A stretch of 64,000 nt of DNA from Xanthobacteraceae bacterium (lineage in GTDB: Bacteria; Pseudomonadota; Alphaproteobacteria; Rhizobiales; Xanthobacteraceae). Both the position numbers and the translations under genes were made by a program. Below, one piece after another: positions 52,252-61,990 of this stretch. The DNA is taken from contig JAIESC010000240.1 of assembly GCA_019746355.1 (NCBI GenBank), forward strand, positions 1 through 64,000. The letters are read 5' to 3'. Each line of letters begins with the position of its first letter. Positions within the stretch are counted from its first letter, which is position 1. Under the pieces are notes generated by a model. That model ran no database searches. It was given only the letters and a program-made list of their open reading frames with translations, and had not been told where the DNA came from.

Positions 52252-53358
52252 ATGACCTTGGTCCTGCATATCATTACCGGCCTCGGCACCGGCGGAGCGG
52301 AATTGTCGCTCGCGACGCTCGCCCGCGCCTTGCAGGAGCGTGGCCTCCCTCAGCATGTAGTCAGCCTGAGCGAAGAGGGCCGTTATGGCGAGGAGCTGAA
52401 GCGCGCCGGCATTGCCGTCGGTGCCCTCAATCTGTCGTCGCCGATGCAGGCGCCCGCCGGGGTTCTGAAGCTGTCGAACCTCGTGCGCAGGCTCAAGCCC
52501 GCGGTGATCCAAGGCTGGATGTATCACGGCAATCTGATGGCGGCGCTGGTGGATCGTCTGGTGCCCGGGCGCGCGTCGCGGCGGCTACTCTGGAACCTGC
52601 GCGCTTCGAACATGGATTCCGTTCGCTATGCGCGTGTCGTCCGCTGGGGCGCGATGCTGTCGCAATGGCCGGACGTGATCGTGTCGAACTCGGAAGCGGG
52701 CGAGGCATTTCACCGCGAGCAGGGCTATCAGCCCAGGCTCTCCAAGGTCATCGCCAACGGCATCGACACGCAAAAGTTCAAACCCGACGTGGCGATGCGC
52801 GATGCCCTCCGGGCCGAGTTCGGCATTGCTCGCGACGCGACCGTGGTGGTCCACGCAGCGCGGGTCGATGCGATGAAGGACCATCCGACATGTCTGGCCG
52901 CATTGGCGGCCGCACCCGGCGTGCTCGGGATCCTGTTCGGTGCCGGCACCGACAGTCTTCCACTGCCGCCGAACGTACGCGCGCTCGGCATGCGACGCGA
53001 CGTCGAACGGCTGTACGCCATGGCGGACATCGTCATATCCACGTCGGCGTTCGGCGAAGGGTTCTCCAATGCGATCGCAGAAGGGATGAGCTCTGGGCTT
53101 GTTCCAGTCGCGACCGACGTGGGCGACGCCAGGCCGATTGTCGGCGAAACCGGTCATGTCGTCGCCCCGCGCGACGTGCGGTCTCTGGCCTCAGCTATCC
53201 GCGAAACGGCCGCGCTGACGCCGGCTGAGCGGACGGCCTTGGGCCGGCGCGCCCGGGCACGGATCGAGGAAAAGTTCAGCCTGCAGCGTTCGGTAGATGC
53301 TTACGAACACCTGTACTGCGCGGTGACGAAGAAGCGCCCGCTGGGGCGCGCGGCTTAG
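52252..53358 (+). CDS. Family 4 glycosyltransferase (GT-B)
   Basis: 368 residues. LVLHIITGLGTGGAELSLATL at the N-terminus; AARVDAMKDHPTCLAAL (~195), LFGAGTDSLPLP, MADIVISTSAFGEGFSNAIAE and GMSSGLVPVATDVGDARPIVG in the donor domain with an EX7E motif (EGFSNAIAE). Resembles GT4 enzymes of exopolysaccharide loci. The last gene of the plus-strand run, ending 4 bp inside the convergent membrane glycosyltransferase gene. Confidence 0.92.
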   Translation: MTLVLHIITGLGTGGAELSLATLARALQERGLPQHVVSLSEEGRYGEELKRAGIAVGALNLSSPMQAPAGVLKLSNLVRRLKPAVIQGWMYHGNLMAALVDRLVPGRASRRLLWNLRASNMDSVRYARVVRWGAMLSQWPDVIVSNSEAGEAFHREQGYQPRLSKVIANGIDTQKFKPDVAMRDALRAEFGIARDATVVVHAARVDAMKDHPTCLAALAAAPGVLGILFGAGTDSLPLPPNVRALGMRRDVERLYAMADIVISTSAFGEGFSNAIAEGMSSGLVPVATDVGDARPIVGETGHVVAPRDVRSLASAIRETAALTPAERTALGRRARARIEEKFSLQRSVDAYEHLYCAVTKKRPLGRAA

Positions 53359-54749
53359 ACCGGCGATGCACCTTCCTGCGTGGCGGTGCGGCGTCTGCGC
53401 CAATGGCATAGCGATGCGAAGCCTGCACCTGCAAGAACCATCAGCGGCGCTTCGATCGGCAGCCGGTATTTTGGCGAAGCCACCGGGCCGTTGACCAGAA
53501 GGATGTAGACGATCCACGAGGCGAGCAGCAGCAGAATCGGCCAGTGCTCGGGCTGTCGCAGCAAGGCGAAAAAACCGATCAGCTGCACGAGGCGTATGGC
53601 GGCAAGACCGGCGATGCCGGCAAGAACGATCCAAGCGTAGAGTGCGTTGTCCGGGCGGAACAGAAAGTTTCCGATCTTTTCGATTGGTGTCGCTCCGGGC
53701 GTCGCATAAAAGCCGGTACGAGACAGACTTATCACCGGGGGCGAGAGCGTGGCGGCCGGTGCGCCGAGGTTGACCGCGGCGCCGAAGACCCAGGCCCTGA
53801 CCGCGGCCGCCGTGCCCAATTCCTCCATCGCTTCGCGGGCCAGCTCCGAAAGGCGGCGCGACTCCTGGAACGGGTTTTCACTTCGGACGGCGACGGTGCT
53901 CTGCTCGCGCCGTTGCATCTCTTCCGCCCCCTTTTCCCACAGGGTGCCGTCCTTCGTTTGCCTGACGAGCGGCACAATCCAGAACGCCGAGTGAGCTCCG
54001 GTCTGCGCGGTCAACGACCACGCGCCGTAGTGAATGACGTTGCGCGCAAGCAGCGGCGAGATCAGCAGGCCGGCGCCAGCCGCTGCGGCGACGAGCTGCC
54101 GAACCGAGCTTGCAAACGAATGCCTGCGAATGACGGCGACGCCCAGCAGAAGGCCGAGCGCGCAGAGGGCCCATGGCACGATGAGGATGCGGGTCATCGC
54201 CGCGCAACCGACCGCCGCGCCCGCAAATAGCGCCATACGCAAAGAGGGCTGCCGCATCCAGCGCGCCATGGCGAGCAGCGCGACCGCGGAGAAGAAGAGG
54301 AAGAACGTATCGGTGTAGAACAGCCCGGTCAGCACGATCTGGGTTGGGTTGAGCGCTGCGCCGATCCCTGCCGGCAGCGCATAGTCGGTCCGGATGGTTG
54401 CTGCAATCGCGTAGATGCAAAGGCAGGTGGCGGCGTCGGCAAGCCCCTGAAAAAGGATGAACGCGAGCGCGCCAGACTTGCCGAAAACCAGCACGCTGCC
54501 AGCCCAAAGCCACGTGATCAGTGGCATCACTGAAAGTTCGGGCCCGAGCCACCCCCAGCCATCGAGCGAACCTGTTGAGACCGCTGAGGCAACCTGGTTT
54601 GCAAATTGCAGGTAGCCAAAGGAATCTGCGACCAGCAACCCTGCATCCCCGAGCGCGCCATACAAAATCAACGCATAGAGCCAGCGCACTGCAGCGGCGA
54701 TCAGGAAGACCGTCAGCAGGGGGCGGGACCGCAGGAAGATGATCGGCAT
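53355..54749 (-). CDS. GT39/ArnT-like polytopic membrane glycosyltransferase
   Basis: About 464 residues from ATG 54749 (MPIIFLRSRPLLTVF), with ten or more membrane helices. The early loop VADSFGYLQFANQVAS carries the Asp of PMT/ArnT-type GT-C enzymes, followed by WAGSVLVFGKSGALAFI and NPTQIVLTGLFYTDTFFLFF. GT-C enzymes use polyprenyl-phosphate sugars on the periplasmic side. Last gene of the minus-strand block 53355-57758, 8 bp after the methyltransferase; its 3' end overlaps the convergent GT4 gene. Confidence 0.78.
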   Translation of the reverse strand: MPIIFLRSRPLLTVFLIAAAVRWLYALILYGALGDAGLLVADSFGYLQFANQVASAVSTGSLDGWGWLGPELSVMPLITWLWAGSVLVFGKSGALAFILFQGLADAATCLCIYAIAATIRTDYALPAGIGAALNPTQIVLTGLFYTDTFFLFFSAVALLAMARWMRQPSLRMALFAGAAVGCAAMTRILIVPWALCALGLLLGVAVIRRHSFASSVRQLVAAAAGAGLLISPLLARNVIHYGAWSLTAQTGAHSAFWIVPLVRQTKDGTLWEKGAEEMQRREQSTVAVRSENPFQESRRLSELAREAMEELGTAAAVRAWVFGAAVNLGAPAATLSPPVISLSRTGFYATPGATPIEKIGNFLFRPDNALYAWIVLAGIAGLAAIRLVQLIGFFALLRQPEHWPILLLLASWIVYILLVNGPVASPKYRLPIEAPLMVLAGAGFASLCHWRRRRTATQEGASPV

Positions 54750-54757
54750 GCCAGTGC

Positions 54758-55507
54758 TCAAAGATGTCGTTGATAAACGGCCAGCAGCCGAAATCCCGCG
54801 AGTCCGCCGATCACGTTGCGCACCTTCCATTCCACTTCCAGAAGCGGCTTCGCCAGCGCGGCGGCCAACAGCGACCATGGCCGAAACCCGCCTGATAACG
54901 GATAGGCCAGAAAAGAAAACTTCTCGGACGAAACCAACTGAAGCTCAGGCACGTGCTTGGCAAGCGCGTCGCGGTAGCGGCCGGTGAGCAGGGTCGGAAT
55001 GGCCTGGTTGGAATCGTAGGGGTCCTTGCCGGGCGTGATCGCGCCCTCGACCATCGGGTCGGCGGACATATCGACCGGCTCCGGGTGCAGCAGCCGGTAG
55101 AACAGCCCGCTCAATGGCGTGATGGCCGGCTCGCACATCACCAGCCTTCCACCCGGCCGCAACACACGCGCGATTTCCCGGAGCGCGCGGAGCGGATGTT
55201 CGATGTGATGGAGCACGTCGAACATCACGACATTGCTGAATGAGCCTGCCTTGAACGGCAGGCGCTGGGCGTCGCAGACCACGTCGAGCCACGGCGCGGC
55301 AACGATGTCCGTCGCGATCGTTTGTGGCGCAAAGGTCCGGAAGTTGCCCGAGCCGCCGCCGATCTCCAGGATCGGACCCGGCGCGCAACATTCCACCATC
55401 CGCCGATACATGTCCGAGTAGACGAGGCGGAGCGCGGGCTTGCTGTCCCACACCTTGCGATAGCGCAGCGGGTCGTGCTCAGGATTGGGCCCGGATGACG
55501 ATTTCAT
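54758..55507 (-). CDS. Class I SAM-dependent methyltransferase
   Basis: 249 residues, Methyltransf_11 type: ILEIGGGSGNFRTFAPQTIATDI region (motif I GGGSGNF ~47), DVVCDAQRLPFKAGSFSNVV, DVLHHIEHPLRALREIARVL and RPGGRLVMCEPA. The remaining C-terminal ~90 residues include FYRLLHPEPVDMSADP, common in methyltransferases of lipid-linked glycan clusters. Overlaps the FkbM-like gene by 4 bp. Confidence 0.85.
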   Translation of the reverse strand: MKSSSGPNPEHDPLRYRKVWDSKPALRLVYSDMYRRMVECCAPGPILEIGGGSGNFRTFAPQTIATDIVAAPWLDVVCDAQRLPFKAGSFSNVVMFDVLHHIEHPLRALREIARVLRPGGRLVMCEPAITPLSGLFYRLLHPEPVDMSADPMVEGAITPGKDPYDSNQAIPTLLTGRYRDALAKHVPELQLVSSEKFSFLAYPLSGGFRPWSLLAAALAKPLLEVEWKVRNVIGGLAGFRLLAVYQRHL

Positions 55508-56274
55508 CGCACCCCGCTGGCGATAAACAACAGGTCGACATAGCTCCTGCGGCCCAACAGGGCAGGCAGCGCGCGGACGTCCAGCCGCCGGGGGCCGCTG
55601 TGTTCGAGCGTGTGGGGCTCGTAGCCGAACTGGGACAGGACATCGAGCAATTCATCGGTGCTGCTGCCGAAGCTGCTCAGCGCCGCTGGGTCGACCTCGA
55701 CGAACAACGCAGGGCGGTCGCGCTTGAGAATGTCCTGTGCGCCGGCAAGCACGCGCATTTCTGCGCCCTGGACATCGATCTTGATGAAGGCGGTCTTGCG
55801 TCGTTCGCCCGCCAGCAGCGAATCCAGCGCGACCGCGCGAACCGGCACGCCGTCACCGCCGATCTTGTGGTCGCCGGGATGATCCTTGTTGATGGCCAGC
55901 CGGGCCTCGCCCGGCGTCCGGTCCGCGACAGCCTTGATCGTCGTGACGCGCTTCGACAGGCCTTCGCTCGCAAGCCGCCGGGTCAGTTCGGCAAAATTGA
56001 CGTCCTCCGGTTCGATCGCAAAGACATGGCCTGTTTCGCCCACCCAGCGCGCCAGCCTTCGGGTGAAAAAGCCGACATTGGCGCCGACATCCACCGCGAG
56101 CGCGCCTTGCGGGATCAAGCTCTGCAATTGCGATATCGGTCCCGCTTCGAAGCAAAGCTTGTAGGCGTCGTAGAGCTGGAAAAACAGCCGCTGGCCCCAT
56201 CCGTAGCGCAGCAGGCCCTCCGCGAAAACACGCCGGTAAAGCCACAGCAGCCCAAGCTGAAGCGCTCGCGGCAT
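55504..56274 (-). CDS. FkbM-family methyltransferase
   Basis: 256 residues. ALAVDVGANVGFFTRRLARW (~54), VFAIEPEDVNFAELTRRL, AVALDSLLAGERRKTAFIKIDVQGAE (motif LD-SLL and KIDVQGAE ~165) and ILKRDRPALFVEVDP are the FkbM signature. These enzymes O-methylate sugars and polyketides. Two bases separate it from the upstream methyltransferase-GT2 fusion gene. Confidence 0.88.
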   Translation of the reverse strand: MPRALQLGLLWLYRRVFAEGLLRYGWGQRLFFQLYDAYKLCFEAGPISQLQSLIPQGALAVDVGANVGFFTRRLARWVGETGHVFAIEPEDVNFAELTRRLASEGLSKRVTTIKAVADRTPGEARLAINKDHPGDHKIGGDGVPVRAVALDSLLAGERRKTAFIKIDVQGAEMRVLAGAQDILKRDRPALFVEVDPAALSSFGSSTDELLDVLSQFGYEPHTLEHSGPRRLDVRALPALLGRRSYVDLLFIASGVR

Positions 56275-56276
56275 CG

Positions 56277-57758
56277 TTACAGCGCTTTCAGCTTTCGATA
56301 CGCGAACATCACCATGCGCAGCAGCAACAGCCCATGCCGGAACCGCGAGATCTGCGTCTCGCCGTATTCGCGCGCAGCATAGCGGATCGGCACCTCGGCA
56401 GTCTTCAGGTTGAGCTTGCTTGCGCCGAACAGCAGGTCGAAATCGCCGAACGGATCGAAGTCGCCGAAATAGCCGCGGTTGCGGATGATCTCGTTGTAAT
56501 CGTTCCGGGTCAACACCTTGGTGCCGCAGAGCGTGTCGGTGTGACGTTGATTGAGGAGATAGGTGAAGGCAAGGGCAAAGGAATAGTTCGCACAGAGATT
56601 GAGGAAGCGCATCGCATCCTTCTCCAGCGGATAGACCAGCCGCGAGCCGTTGATGAACTCGCCCTTGCCGGATACGAGCGCGTCGTAGAATTTAGGCAGA
56701 TCCTCCGGCGGCATCGTGAGATCGGCATCGAGGATCATCAGGATGTCGCCCGACGCTTCCGCGAACCCCTTGCGCACCGCGTCGCCCTTGCCCTTACCGG
56801 TCTGCTTGAAAGCCTTGATGTCCGCCTGCGGATTGGCGGCGATCATCTCGTGGACTTTCTCCCAGGTGCCGTCTTTGCTGCCGCCTTCGACGAATATGAT
56901 TTCGAGCTTGGGGGCGAATTGGGGAATACGCCGAACCGCCGCTTCGATGTTGCCACGCTCGTTGCGGCAGGGCACGACGATGGAAACCGACGGCAGCTCC
57001 GGCAGAGGCTTGGTTTGCGGCCGCGCGATGACGTAGTTCTGCAAACAGAGGGTGCGAAGCAGAGGCAAGGTCGCCACGAACCGGTTGATAGCGTGGCCGA
57101 GGCCGAACATCCGGAACGTCGAAAGCATTCGCCATTCACGTTTGATGACGTCGAAGTCGGCCAGATAGAACAGGTTGGCAATGTCCTCACTCGACAGCCA
57201 GTTCTGCGGACGTGCCCGCCGGCCGCTGAACCAGGAATACAGTTTGAACAGCGGTTCCCAGAACCACGCCGGATAGCTGACGATGATGCGCGTATGCGGG
57301 GCGCAGTAGCGGTGCAGGCTTCGCAGCGTTTGCAGACAGTCGTCGAGCGAGCCCAGCGCGTCGGACAGCACGATCACATCAAATGGTCCGCCAAGGCCGG
57401 CGATGTCGTCGAGCTCCTCGACATCGCCGTGAAGGAAGGTCAGATGCGAATGCGTCCGCCGGGCGTTGTCGATCATGGCGCGGCTGAAGTCGATGCCGAC
57501 CCCTTCGGCGGGCTTCAAGGCGTTCAGGAGTTCGCCGGTGCCGCAGCCGAGATCGAGCACGCGCTTTCCCTCGGGGACGAGGAAGCGCATGTAGCTCCAG
57601 TCTTCGTCGTAGTAGAACCGATGCCGCTCCATCCATGCCATGCGCTCGTCGGCATGCTGCTCCGCCTCGGCGAGGATCTGCTTTTTACGCTCACTGTAGG
57701 GCCGGCGGCCGCGGTCGGATGCGGGGGCGGGCAGGGAGGCGGGTTCGATGGCCGGCAT
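56277..57758 (-). CDS. Fusion: class I methyltransferase plus family 2 glycosyltransferase
   Basis: 493 residues from ATG 57758 (MPAIEPASLPAPA); the frame continues 60 codons upstream without clear homology. Residues ~50-235 are a SAM methyltransferase (VLDLGCGTGELLNAL, GIDFSRAMIDNARR, FDVIVLSDALGSLDD). Residues ~255-493 are a GT2/dolichyl-phosphate-mannose-synthase-like enzyme (VSIVVPCRNERGNIEAAVRR, FVEGGSKDGTWEKVHE, LMILDADLTMPPEDLP with DxD, GTKVLTRNDYNEII). It may make polyprenyl-phosphate sugar for the GT39-like enzyme of the same operon (inference). Confidence 0.88.
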   Translation of the reverse strand: MPAIEPASLPAPASDRGRRPYSERKKQILAEAEQHADERMAWMERHRFYYDEDWSYMRFLVPEGKRVLDLGCGTGELLNALKPAEGVGIDFSRAMIDNARRTHSHLTFLHGDVEELDDIAGLGGPFDVIVLSDALGSLDDCLQTLRSLHRYCAPHTRIIVSYPAWFWEPLFKLYSWFSGRRARPQNWLSSEDIANLFYLADFDVIKREWRMLSTFRMFGLGHAINRFVATLPLLRTLCLQNYVIARPQTKPLPELPSVSIVVPCRNERGNIEAAVRRIPQFAPKLEIIFVEGGSKDGTWEKVHEMIAANPQADIKAFKQTGKGKGDAVRKGFAEASGDILMILDADLTMPPEDLPKFYDALVSGKGEFINGSRLVYPLEKDAMRFLNLCANYSFALAFTYLLNQRHTDTLCGTKVLTRNDYNEIIRNRGYFGDFDPFGDFDLLFGASKLNLKTAEVPIRYAAREYGETQISRFRHGLLLLRMVMFAYRKLKAL

Positions 57759-57970
57759 GAAGATTGTGGCGGGCTCGACTGCGGAATGGAGCGCGACAAG
57801 GTGATAGCGTGGCCAAGCGGCGATGAGAACGAAAAAGTGCAGCGATACGGCAGTTCGCGCCAAGAAAAAATCGCGTTGTGCCAAGGGTTTGTGGGGGCTA
57901 ACAATGGGGCGTCCGGCAGCCCGCGGCTGCCGCTGCAATGGCTCCTCGCGAGCGTCCCAGCGTTGATCCC

Positions 57971-59893
57971 ATGTGCGGCATAGCCGGCCTCGTCGATCTC
58001 AAGGGCCTCGATGGCAGCGAAGCCGCGGCCCGCTCGCAGCAGGGGCTCGCCGCGATCCGCGCGCGTGGTCCCGACGGCGAGGGGGCCTGGAACGACAGCC
58101 ATTGTGCGCTGGTCCACACCCGCCTCGCCATCATCGAGCTCAGCCCGCTCGGCGCGCAGCCGATGCACCGCGACGGCCTCCTCATCACCTTCAACGGTGA
58201 GATCTTCAACTACGCCGAGGTGCGGAACGAGCTCGCAAGCCTTGGCCACAGCTTCCGCTCCAATTCCGACACCGAGGTGCTGCTCGCCGGGTGGCGGCAA
58301 TGGGGGCCGCGGCTGCTGCCGCGCCTGGTCGGCATGTTCGCCTTTGCGATCTGGGATGCTGCGGCGCGAACGCTCTATGCGGCGCGTGACCGCTTCGGGG
58401 AAAAGCCGTTCGTCTACGCCCGACATGGCGAGCGTCTGGCGTTCGGCTCATCGCTCACCGCCTGCGAGGTGATGCTCGGCGAAACGAGGCCGGTCGATCC
58501 CGCGGCGCTGCGCGCGCTGTTTACGCTGCGATTTGTGCCGGAGCCGTGGTCGATCGCTGCGGGCATTCGCAAGCTTCCGCCCGGTCATTGGCTCAAATTC
58601 GACGGGCAACGCCTCATGGTCGAGCGCTGGTACGATCTCGCGCGGGAGCACCGGAAGATTTCAGTTGGCGAAGGCGAAGCCAATCTGGGCCTGCGCGAGC
58701 GGTTCGACGCTGCGGTCGCAGCCCGGCTCGTCTCCGACGTGCCGGTCGGCGTGTTTCTTTCGAGCGGCATCGATTCCGCATTGGTTGCGGCCTCGGTTGC
58801 CGCGTCCGGCGCAAGCCTGAAGACATTCACGGTCGGTTTCGAGGGGGCGAGCGACTACTACGAAGAGCGCCCGCAGGCCGCGGCCGTGGCCCGCCATCTG
58901 CGAGCCGAGCACACTGAAATCGGCGTCAGCGCCGCCCGGGTCCGCGAGGTTCTGGATCGGGTCTTCCTCGCGTTTGATGAGCCGTTCGCCGACGCGTCGG
59001 CCGTTCCCACCTATCTCGTGTCCGAGGCTACGCGCGCCAAGGTGACGGTCGTGCTCACCGGCGACGGTGCCGACGAAGTGTTCGGCGGCTACCGCCGCTA
59101 CTGGTCGGAGCTGCACGCCGGCTTTTGGAACCGGGTTCCCGCGCCGCTGCGGCGGGCGCTCACCGCCTTGCTGGTGCGGATGCCGGAAGGCAAGGACAGC
59201 ACGGTGCTGGAATGGGTGAGGCGTGCGCGCCGTTTTGCCGTGACCGCAGACGCCGATCCGGTGCGGCGTCAGACCGCCTGGATGCGGCTGGCCAGCGAAG
59301 CCGAACTCGACCGGCTGCTGGGCTGGGCACCGCCCGATCCGATCGTGGCCGAAACTCTGGTCGCCGAATGCCGCAGAGCCTCCGGCCAAAATGACGGCCA
59401 AGTCGATCCGATCAACGCGATGCTCGCCTGCGATGTCGCCCTGGGACTTCCCGGTGACATGCTGGCCAAGGTCGACCGTGCCAGCATGGCGCATGCCTTG
59501 GAGACGAGGACACCGTTTCTCGATCAACGAGTGGTCGAGTGGGCCTTTGCCTTGCCGGGCTCCGCGAAGCTTGCCCTGCAAAATGGCCGTGCGGTTGGCA
59601 AACGCATCCTGCGCAACGCATTTCGCGATCGCTTGCCGCCGGAGGTTTTCAGCCGCCCCAAGCGGGGCTTCGAGATGCCGGTGGCGGCAATGCTGAACGG
59701 CCATGCGGCCGATCGCCTGGCGGTGGCCACCGATCCGGCCGCGCTCAAGCGGCAGGGGATTTTCGATCCCGCCCAGGTCGAAGTGTGGCGGCACGAGCTT
59801 GCCAACGGACGCGATACGTCCTGGCAACTGTGGACCGTGCTCGCCTTCCAGGAATGGGCCCGGCTGCACCGGCGTCCCGAGGCCCTCGGGTAA
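57971..59893 (+). CDS. asnB: Asparagine synthetase (glutamine-hydrolysing)
   Basis: 640 residues starting MCGIAGLVDL, so the glutaminase nucleophile Cys2 is present, unlike the homologue at 33653. ARGPDGEGAW, TFNGEIFNYAEVRNEL and RDRFGEKPFVY complete the N-terminal domain; PP-loop VFLSSGIDSALVAASV (~258), GDGADEVFGGYRRYW and MLAKVDRASMAHALETR the synthase domain. In glycan loci AsnB-type proteins often form amides on uronic acids. The longer frame from 57938 was rejected because MCGI sets the start. Confidence 0.93.
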   Translation: MCGIAGLVDLKGLDGSEAAARSQQGLAAIRARGPDGEGAWNDSHCALVHTRLAIIELSPLGAQPMHRDGLLITFNGEIFNYAEVRNELASLGHSFRSNSDTEVLLAGWRQWGPRLLPRLVGMFAFAIWDAAARTLYAARDRFGEKPFVYARHGERLAFGSSLTACEVMLGETRPVDPAALRALFTLRFVPEPWSIAAGIRKLPPGHWLKFDGQRLMVERWYDLAREHRKISVGEGEANLGLRERFDAAVAARLVSDVPVGVFLSSGIDSALVAASVAASGASLKTFTVGFEGASDYYEERPQAAAVARHLRAEHTEIGVSAARVREVLDRVFLAFDEPFADASAVPTYLVSEATRAKVTVVLTGDGADEVFGGYRRYWSELHAGFWNRVPAPLRRALTALLVRMPEGKDSTVLEWVRRARRFAVTADADPVRRQTAWMRLASEAELDRLLGWAPPDPIVAETLVAECRRASGQNDGQVDPINAMLACDVALGLPGDMLAKVDRASMAHALETRTPFLDQRVVEWAFALPGSAKLALQNGRAVGKRILRNAFRDRLPPEVFSRPKRGFEMPVAAMLNGHAADRLAVATDPAALKRQGIFDPAQVEVWRHELANGRDTSWQLWTVLAFQEWARLHRRPEALG

Positions 59894-59906
59894 GGTCGTT
59901 CTCGGC

Positions 59907-60896
59907 CTATGTTCCGGTCTTGCCGTCCCCGCGGGCGGCAACGATCGCATCCGCCTGCTCGGTGCGGCCGGCATCGATCACGCTGTCGGATCCGACGAGC
60001 CAGACCAGACCGCCGAGTATGCCGACGGCAAACATCGCGCCGCCCATCAGGACCGACACCAGGAGCCCGTCGCTTTCGGGTAACCCGGCATAGGAGAATG
60101 CCAGCACCAGAGTACTTTCGCGCACGCCCCAGCCGGCGATCGAGATCGGGATGGTGACGATCAGCATCACCGGCAGGACCAGCAGCAGGGCATCGAGATA
60201 GCTCAATTGCGCGGCGACCGCGCGCGCGGCGCTCCAAGCGAGTGCCGCGGTCATCAGGTGGATCACGAACGACAGTAGCAGCACCTTTGGCGCGGCGGCG
60301 CGCGAGAACAGCAGACCGCGGGCAAGCTTTGACAGATCCGCGAGGCGGCGCGTCAGCCGCCAGCGCGCCAAAAGTGGCAGGTTGCCGAGCGCCAGGAAGG
60401 CCGCAGCGGCCATGAGGCTCCCAAGCCCGACCGCGAGCAGCACCAGCCGGCCGAGCGGGTTCGCGATCAGGGCAAACGACCAGTAGAGCCCTGCCGTGAC
60501 CACCATTGCCAGCGCCAACACGCCGATAAAGCGGTCGAGGAGCACGGAATAGGTTGCGGTGCGCCAGCCATTGCCGGCGCGCGCGGCAAGCACGATGCGG
60601 GCGGCGTCGCCGCCGACGGTCGACGGCAGAACCTGATTGAAGAACGCCGCGATGAGATTGAAACGCAGCGCCTGTTCTTGCGGCATGGCCGCGCCGCAGT
60701 GGCTCGTGATCCGTTGCCAGCGGGCGGCACCGAGCCCGGTTTGAAGGAGGCCGATTCCGACCGCGGCGATCAGCCAGGCGGGATCGAGATCCTTCAGCCG
60801 TTCGCTGATCATGTCGACGTGGATGCGGCGGGTGGCGAAGTAAAGCAGCGCTGCCGATACCGCAATTTTCAACGCAATCAGGGCCCACTGCCGCAT
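59907..60896 (-). CDS. LPG-synthase-TM/UPF0104 flippase-like membrane protein
   Basis: 329 residues with about eight membrane helices. Typical features are LDPAWLIAAVGIGLLQTGLG, NLIAAFFNQVLPSTVGGDAARI and ISIAGWGVRESTLVLAF. Related proteins (AglD, MprF N-terminal domain) move or modify lipid-linked molecules. The N-terminal half of the fusion at 7333 belongs to the same family. Convergent with asnB, 13 bp apart; divergent from the transaldolase gene. Confidence 0.85.
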   Translation of the reverse strand: MRQWALIALKIAVSAALLYFATRRIHVDMISERLKDLDPAWLIAAVGIGLLQTGLGAARWQRITSHCGAAMPQEQALRFNLIAAFFNQVLPSTVGGDAARIVLAARAGNGWRTATYSVLLDRFIGVLALAMVVTAGLYWSFALIANPLGRLVLLAVGLGSLMAAAAFLALGNLPLLARWRLTRRLADLSKLARGLLFSRAAAPKVLLLSFVIHLMTAALAWSAARAVAAQLSYLDALLLVLPVMLIVTIPISIAGWGVRESTLVLAFSYAGLPESDGLLVSVLMGGAMFAVGILGGLVWLVGSDSVIDAGRTEQADAIVAARGDGKTGT

Positions 60897-61089
60897 GGAA
60901 ATCCGTCAAATCCGGTGGAACCGAACGGGCCGCACCCAATCATTATTGCTGCGGAAATGCAAAGCTGGCCCCAGAAATCGATTGGTTATTGCCGCCCACG
61001 AGACCATATTCGGACGGCTTGGCTCGCCCAAGAGCTAGTTTTGTAGGCGAGCATCGAAAGCACGTTTCCAGCGAGGAAGGTTTCCGCCC

Positions 61090-61839
61090 ATGCCGCGCCT
61101 CTCTGACCTCAAGGTCAAGCTGTTCACAGATGGCGCCGACAAGGCGCAAATCCTCGACATGGCCAGGCAGCCCTGGATCGCGGGCTTCACCACCAATCCT
61201 TCGCTGCTGAAAAAGGCCGGCGTGAAGAACTACGCCGAATACGGCCGCGACCTCGTTCGCGCGGTTCCCGACCGGCACATCTCGTTCGAGGTGTTCTCTG
61301 ACGACATTCCGGAGATGGTGGCGCAGGGTCGCGTGATCGCGACCTGGGGCAAGAACGTCCACGTCAAGCTGCCGGTGACCAACACCAAGAGCGAGCCGCT
61401 TTACGAGGCTGTTCGCGCCATGTCCCGCGAGGGCATCAAGATCAACATGACGGCGATCTTTGCGCCGGAGCAGGTCGCGAAGGCGGTCGATGCACTGGCC
61501 GGCGGCGCGCCGGCCTGCGTCTCGGTGTTTGCAGGAAGGCTCGCCGATCTCGGCATCGACTACCGGCCGATCATGCAGGACGCCATCGCCCGCGCTCGCA
61601 AGACGCCCAATGTCGAAATCATCTGGGCCTCCACCCGCGAGGTCTACAATGTGGTCGAGGCCGACGGCATGGGCTGCCACATCATCACGGCGCCCGCCGA
61701 TGTGCTGAAGAAGCTGCCGGCGCTCGGCAGCCAGACCCCTGTGGAAATCTCGCTCGCGGCGGTCAGGGCGTTCCGCGATGACGCAATTGCGGCGGGGCTG
61801 ACGCTTGAGATTCCGGGCAAGCCGCAGGCCGCGGAATAG
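61090..61839 (+). CDS. Transaldolase/fructose-6-phosphate aldolase family protein
   Basis: 249 residues. KLFTDGADKAQILDMARQPW, IAGFTTNPSLLKKAG, the Schiff-base Lys in NVHVKLPVTNTKSEPL (~97), NMTAIFAPEQV and SVFAGRLADLGIDY. Compact single-domain transaldolase like TalC/FsaA but slightly longer; homologues occur in polysaccharide loci, where they may make unusual sugar backbones. RBS AGGAAGG lies 10 bases before ATG 61090. Confidence 0.85.
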   Translation: MPRLSDLKVKLFTDGADKAQILDMARQPWIAGFTTNPSLLKKAGVKNYAEYGRDLVRAVPDRHISFEVFSDDIPEMVAQGRVIATWGKNVHVKLPVTNTKSEPLYEAVRAMSREGIKINMTAIFAPEQVAKAVDALAGGAPACVSVFAGRLADLGIDYRPIMQDAIARARKTPNVEIIWASTREVYNVVEADGMGCHIITAPADVLKKLPALGSQTPVEISLAAVRAFRDDAIAAGLTLEIPGKPQAAE

Positions 61840-61907
61840 TCCGCTCCGGAGCCTGAATTTGGTCTGTAACGCTTTGACGCAAAACGTGTTTAAGCCCTTG
61901 TGAAGGT

Positions 61908-61913
61908 TATAAT
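61908..61913 (+). promoter_or_regulatory. Candidate -10 element TATAAT
   Basis: A consensus -10 hexamer within otherwise GC-rich spacer, 77 bp before the dehydrogenase start at 61991. No good -35 lies 16-18 bp upstream; TTGACG at 61874 is 28 bp away, too far. It may be an activator-dependent promoter or chance. Confidence 0.35.
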
Positions 61914-61990
61914 CGCCAGCCGCTCTGGACCATGCTAGGGACAGGCCGGGCGCTGCTGGGGCGGCAATTTTGGGGCGAAAGACGGAAAAT

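Noticed and set aside
61874..61913. TTGACG with TATAAT as a paired sigma70 promoter
   Set aside because: Spacer is 28 bp, too long; only the -10 was kept as a weak candidate.
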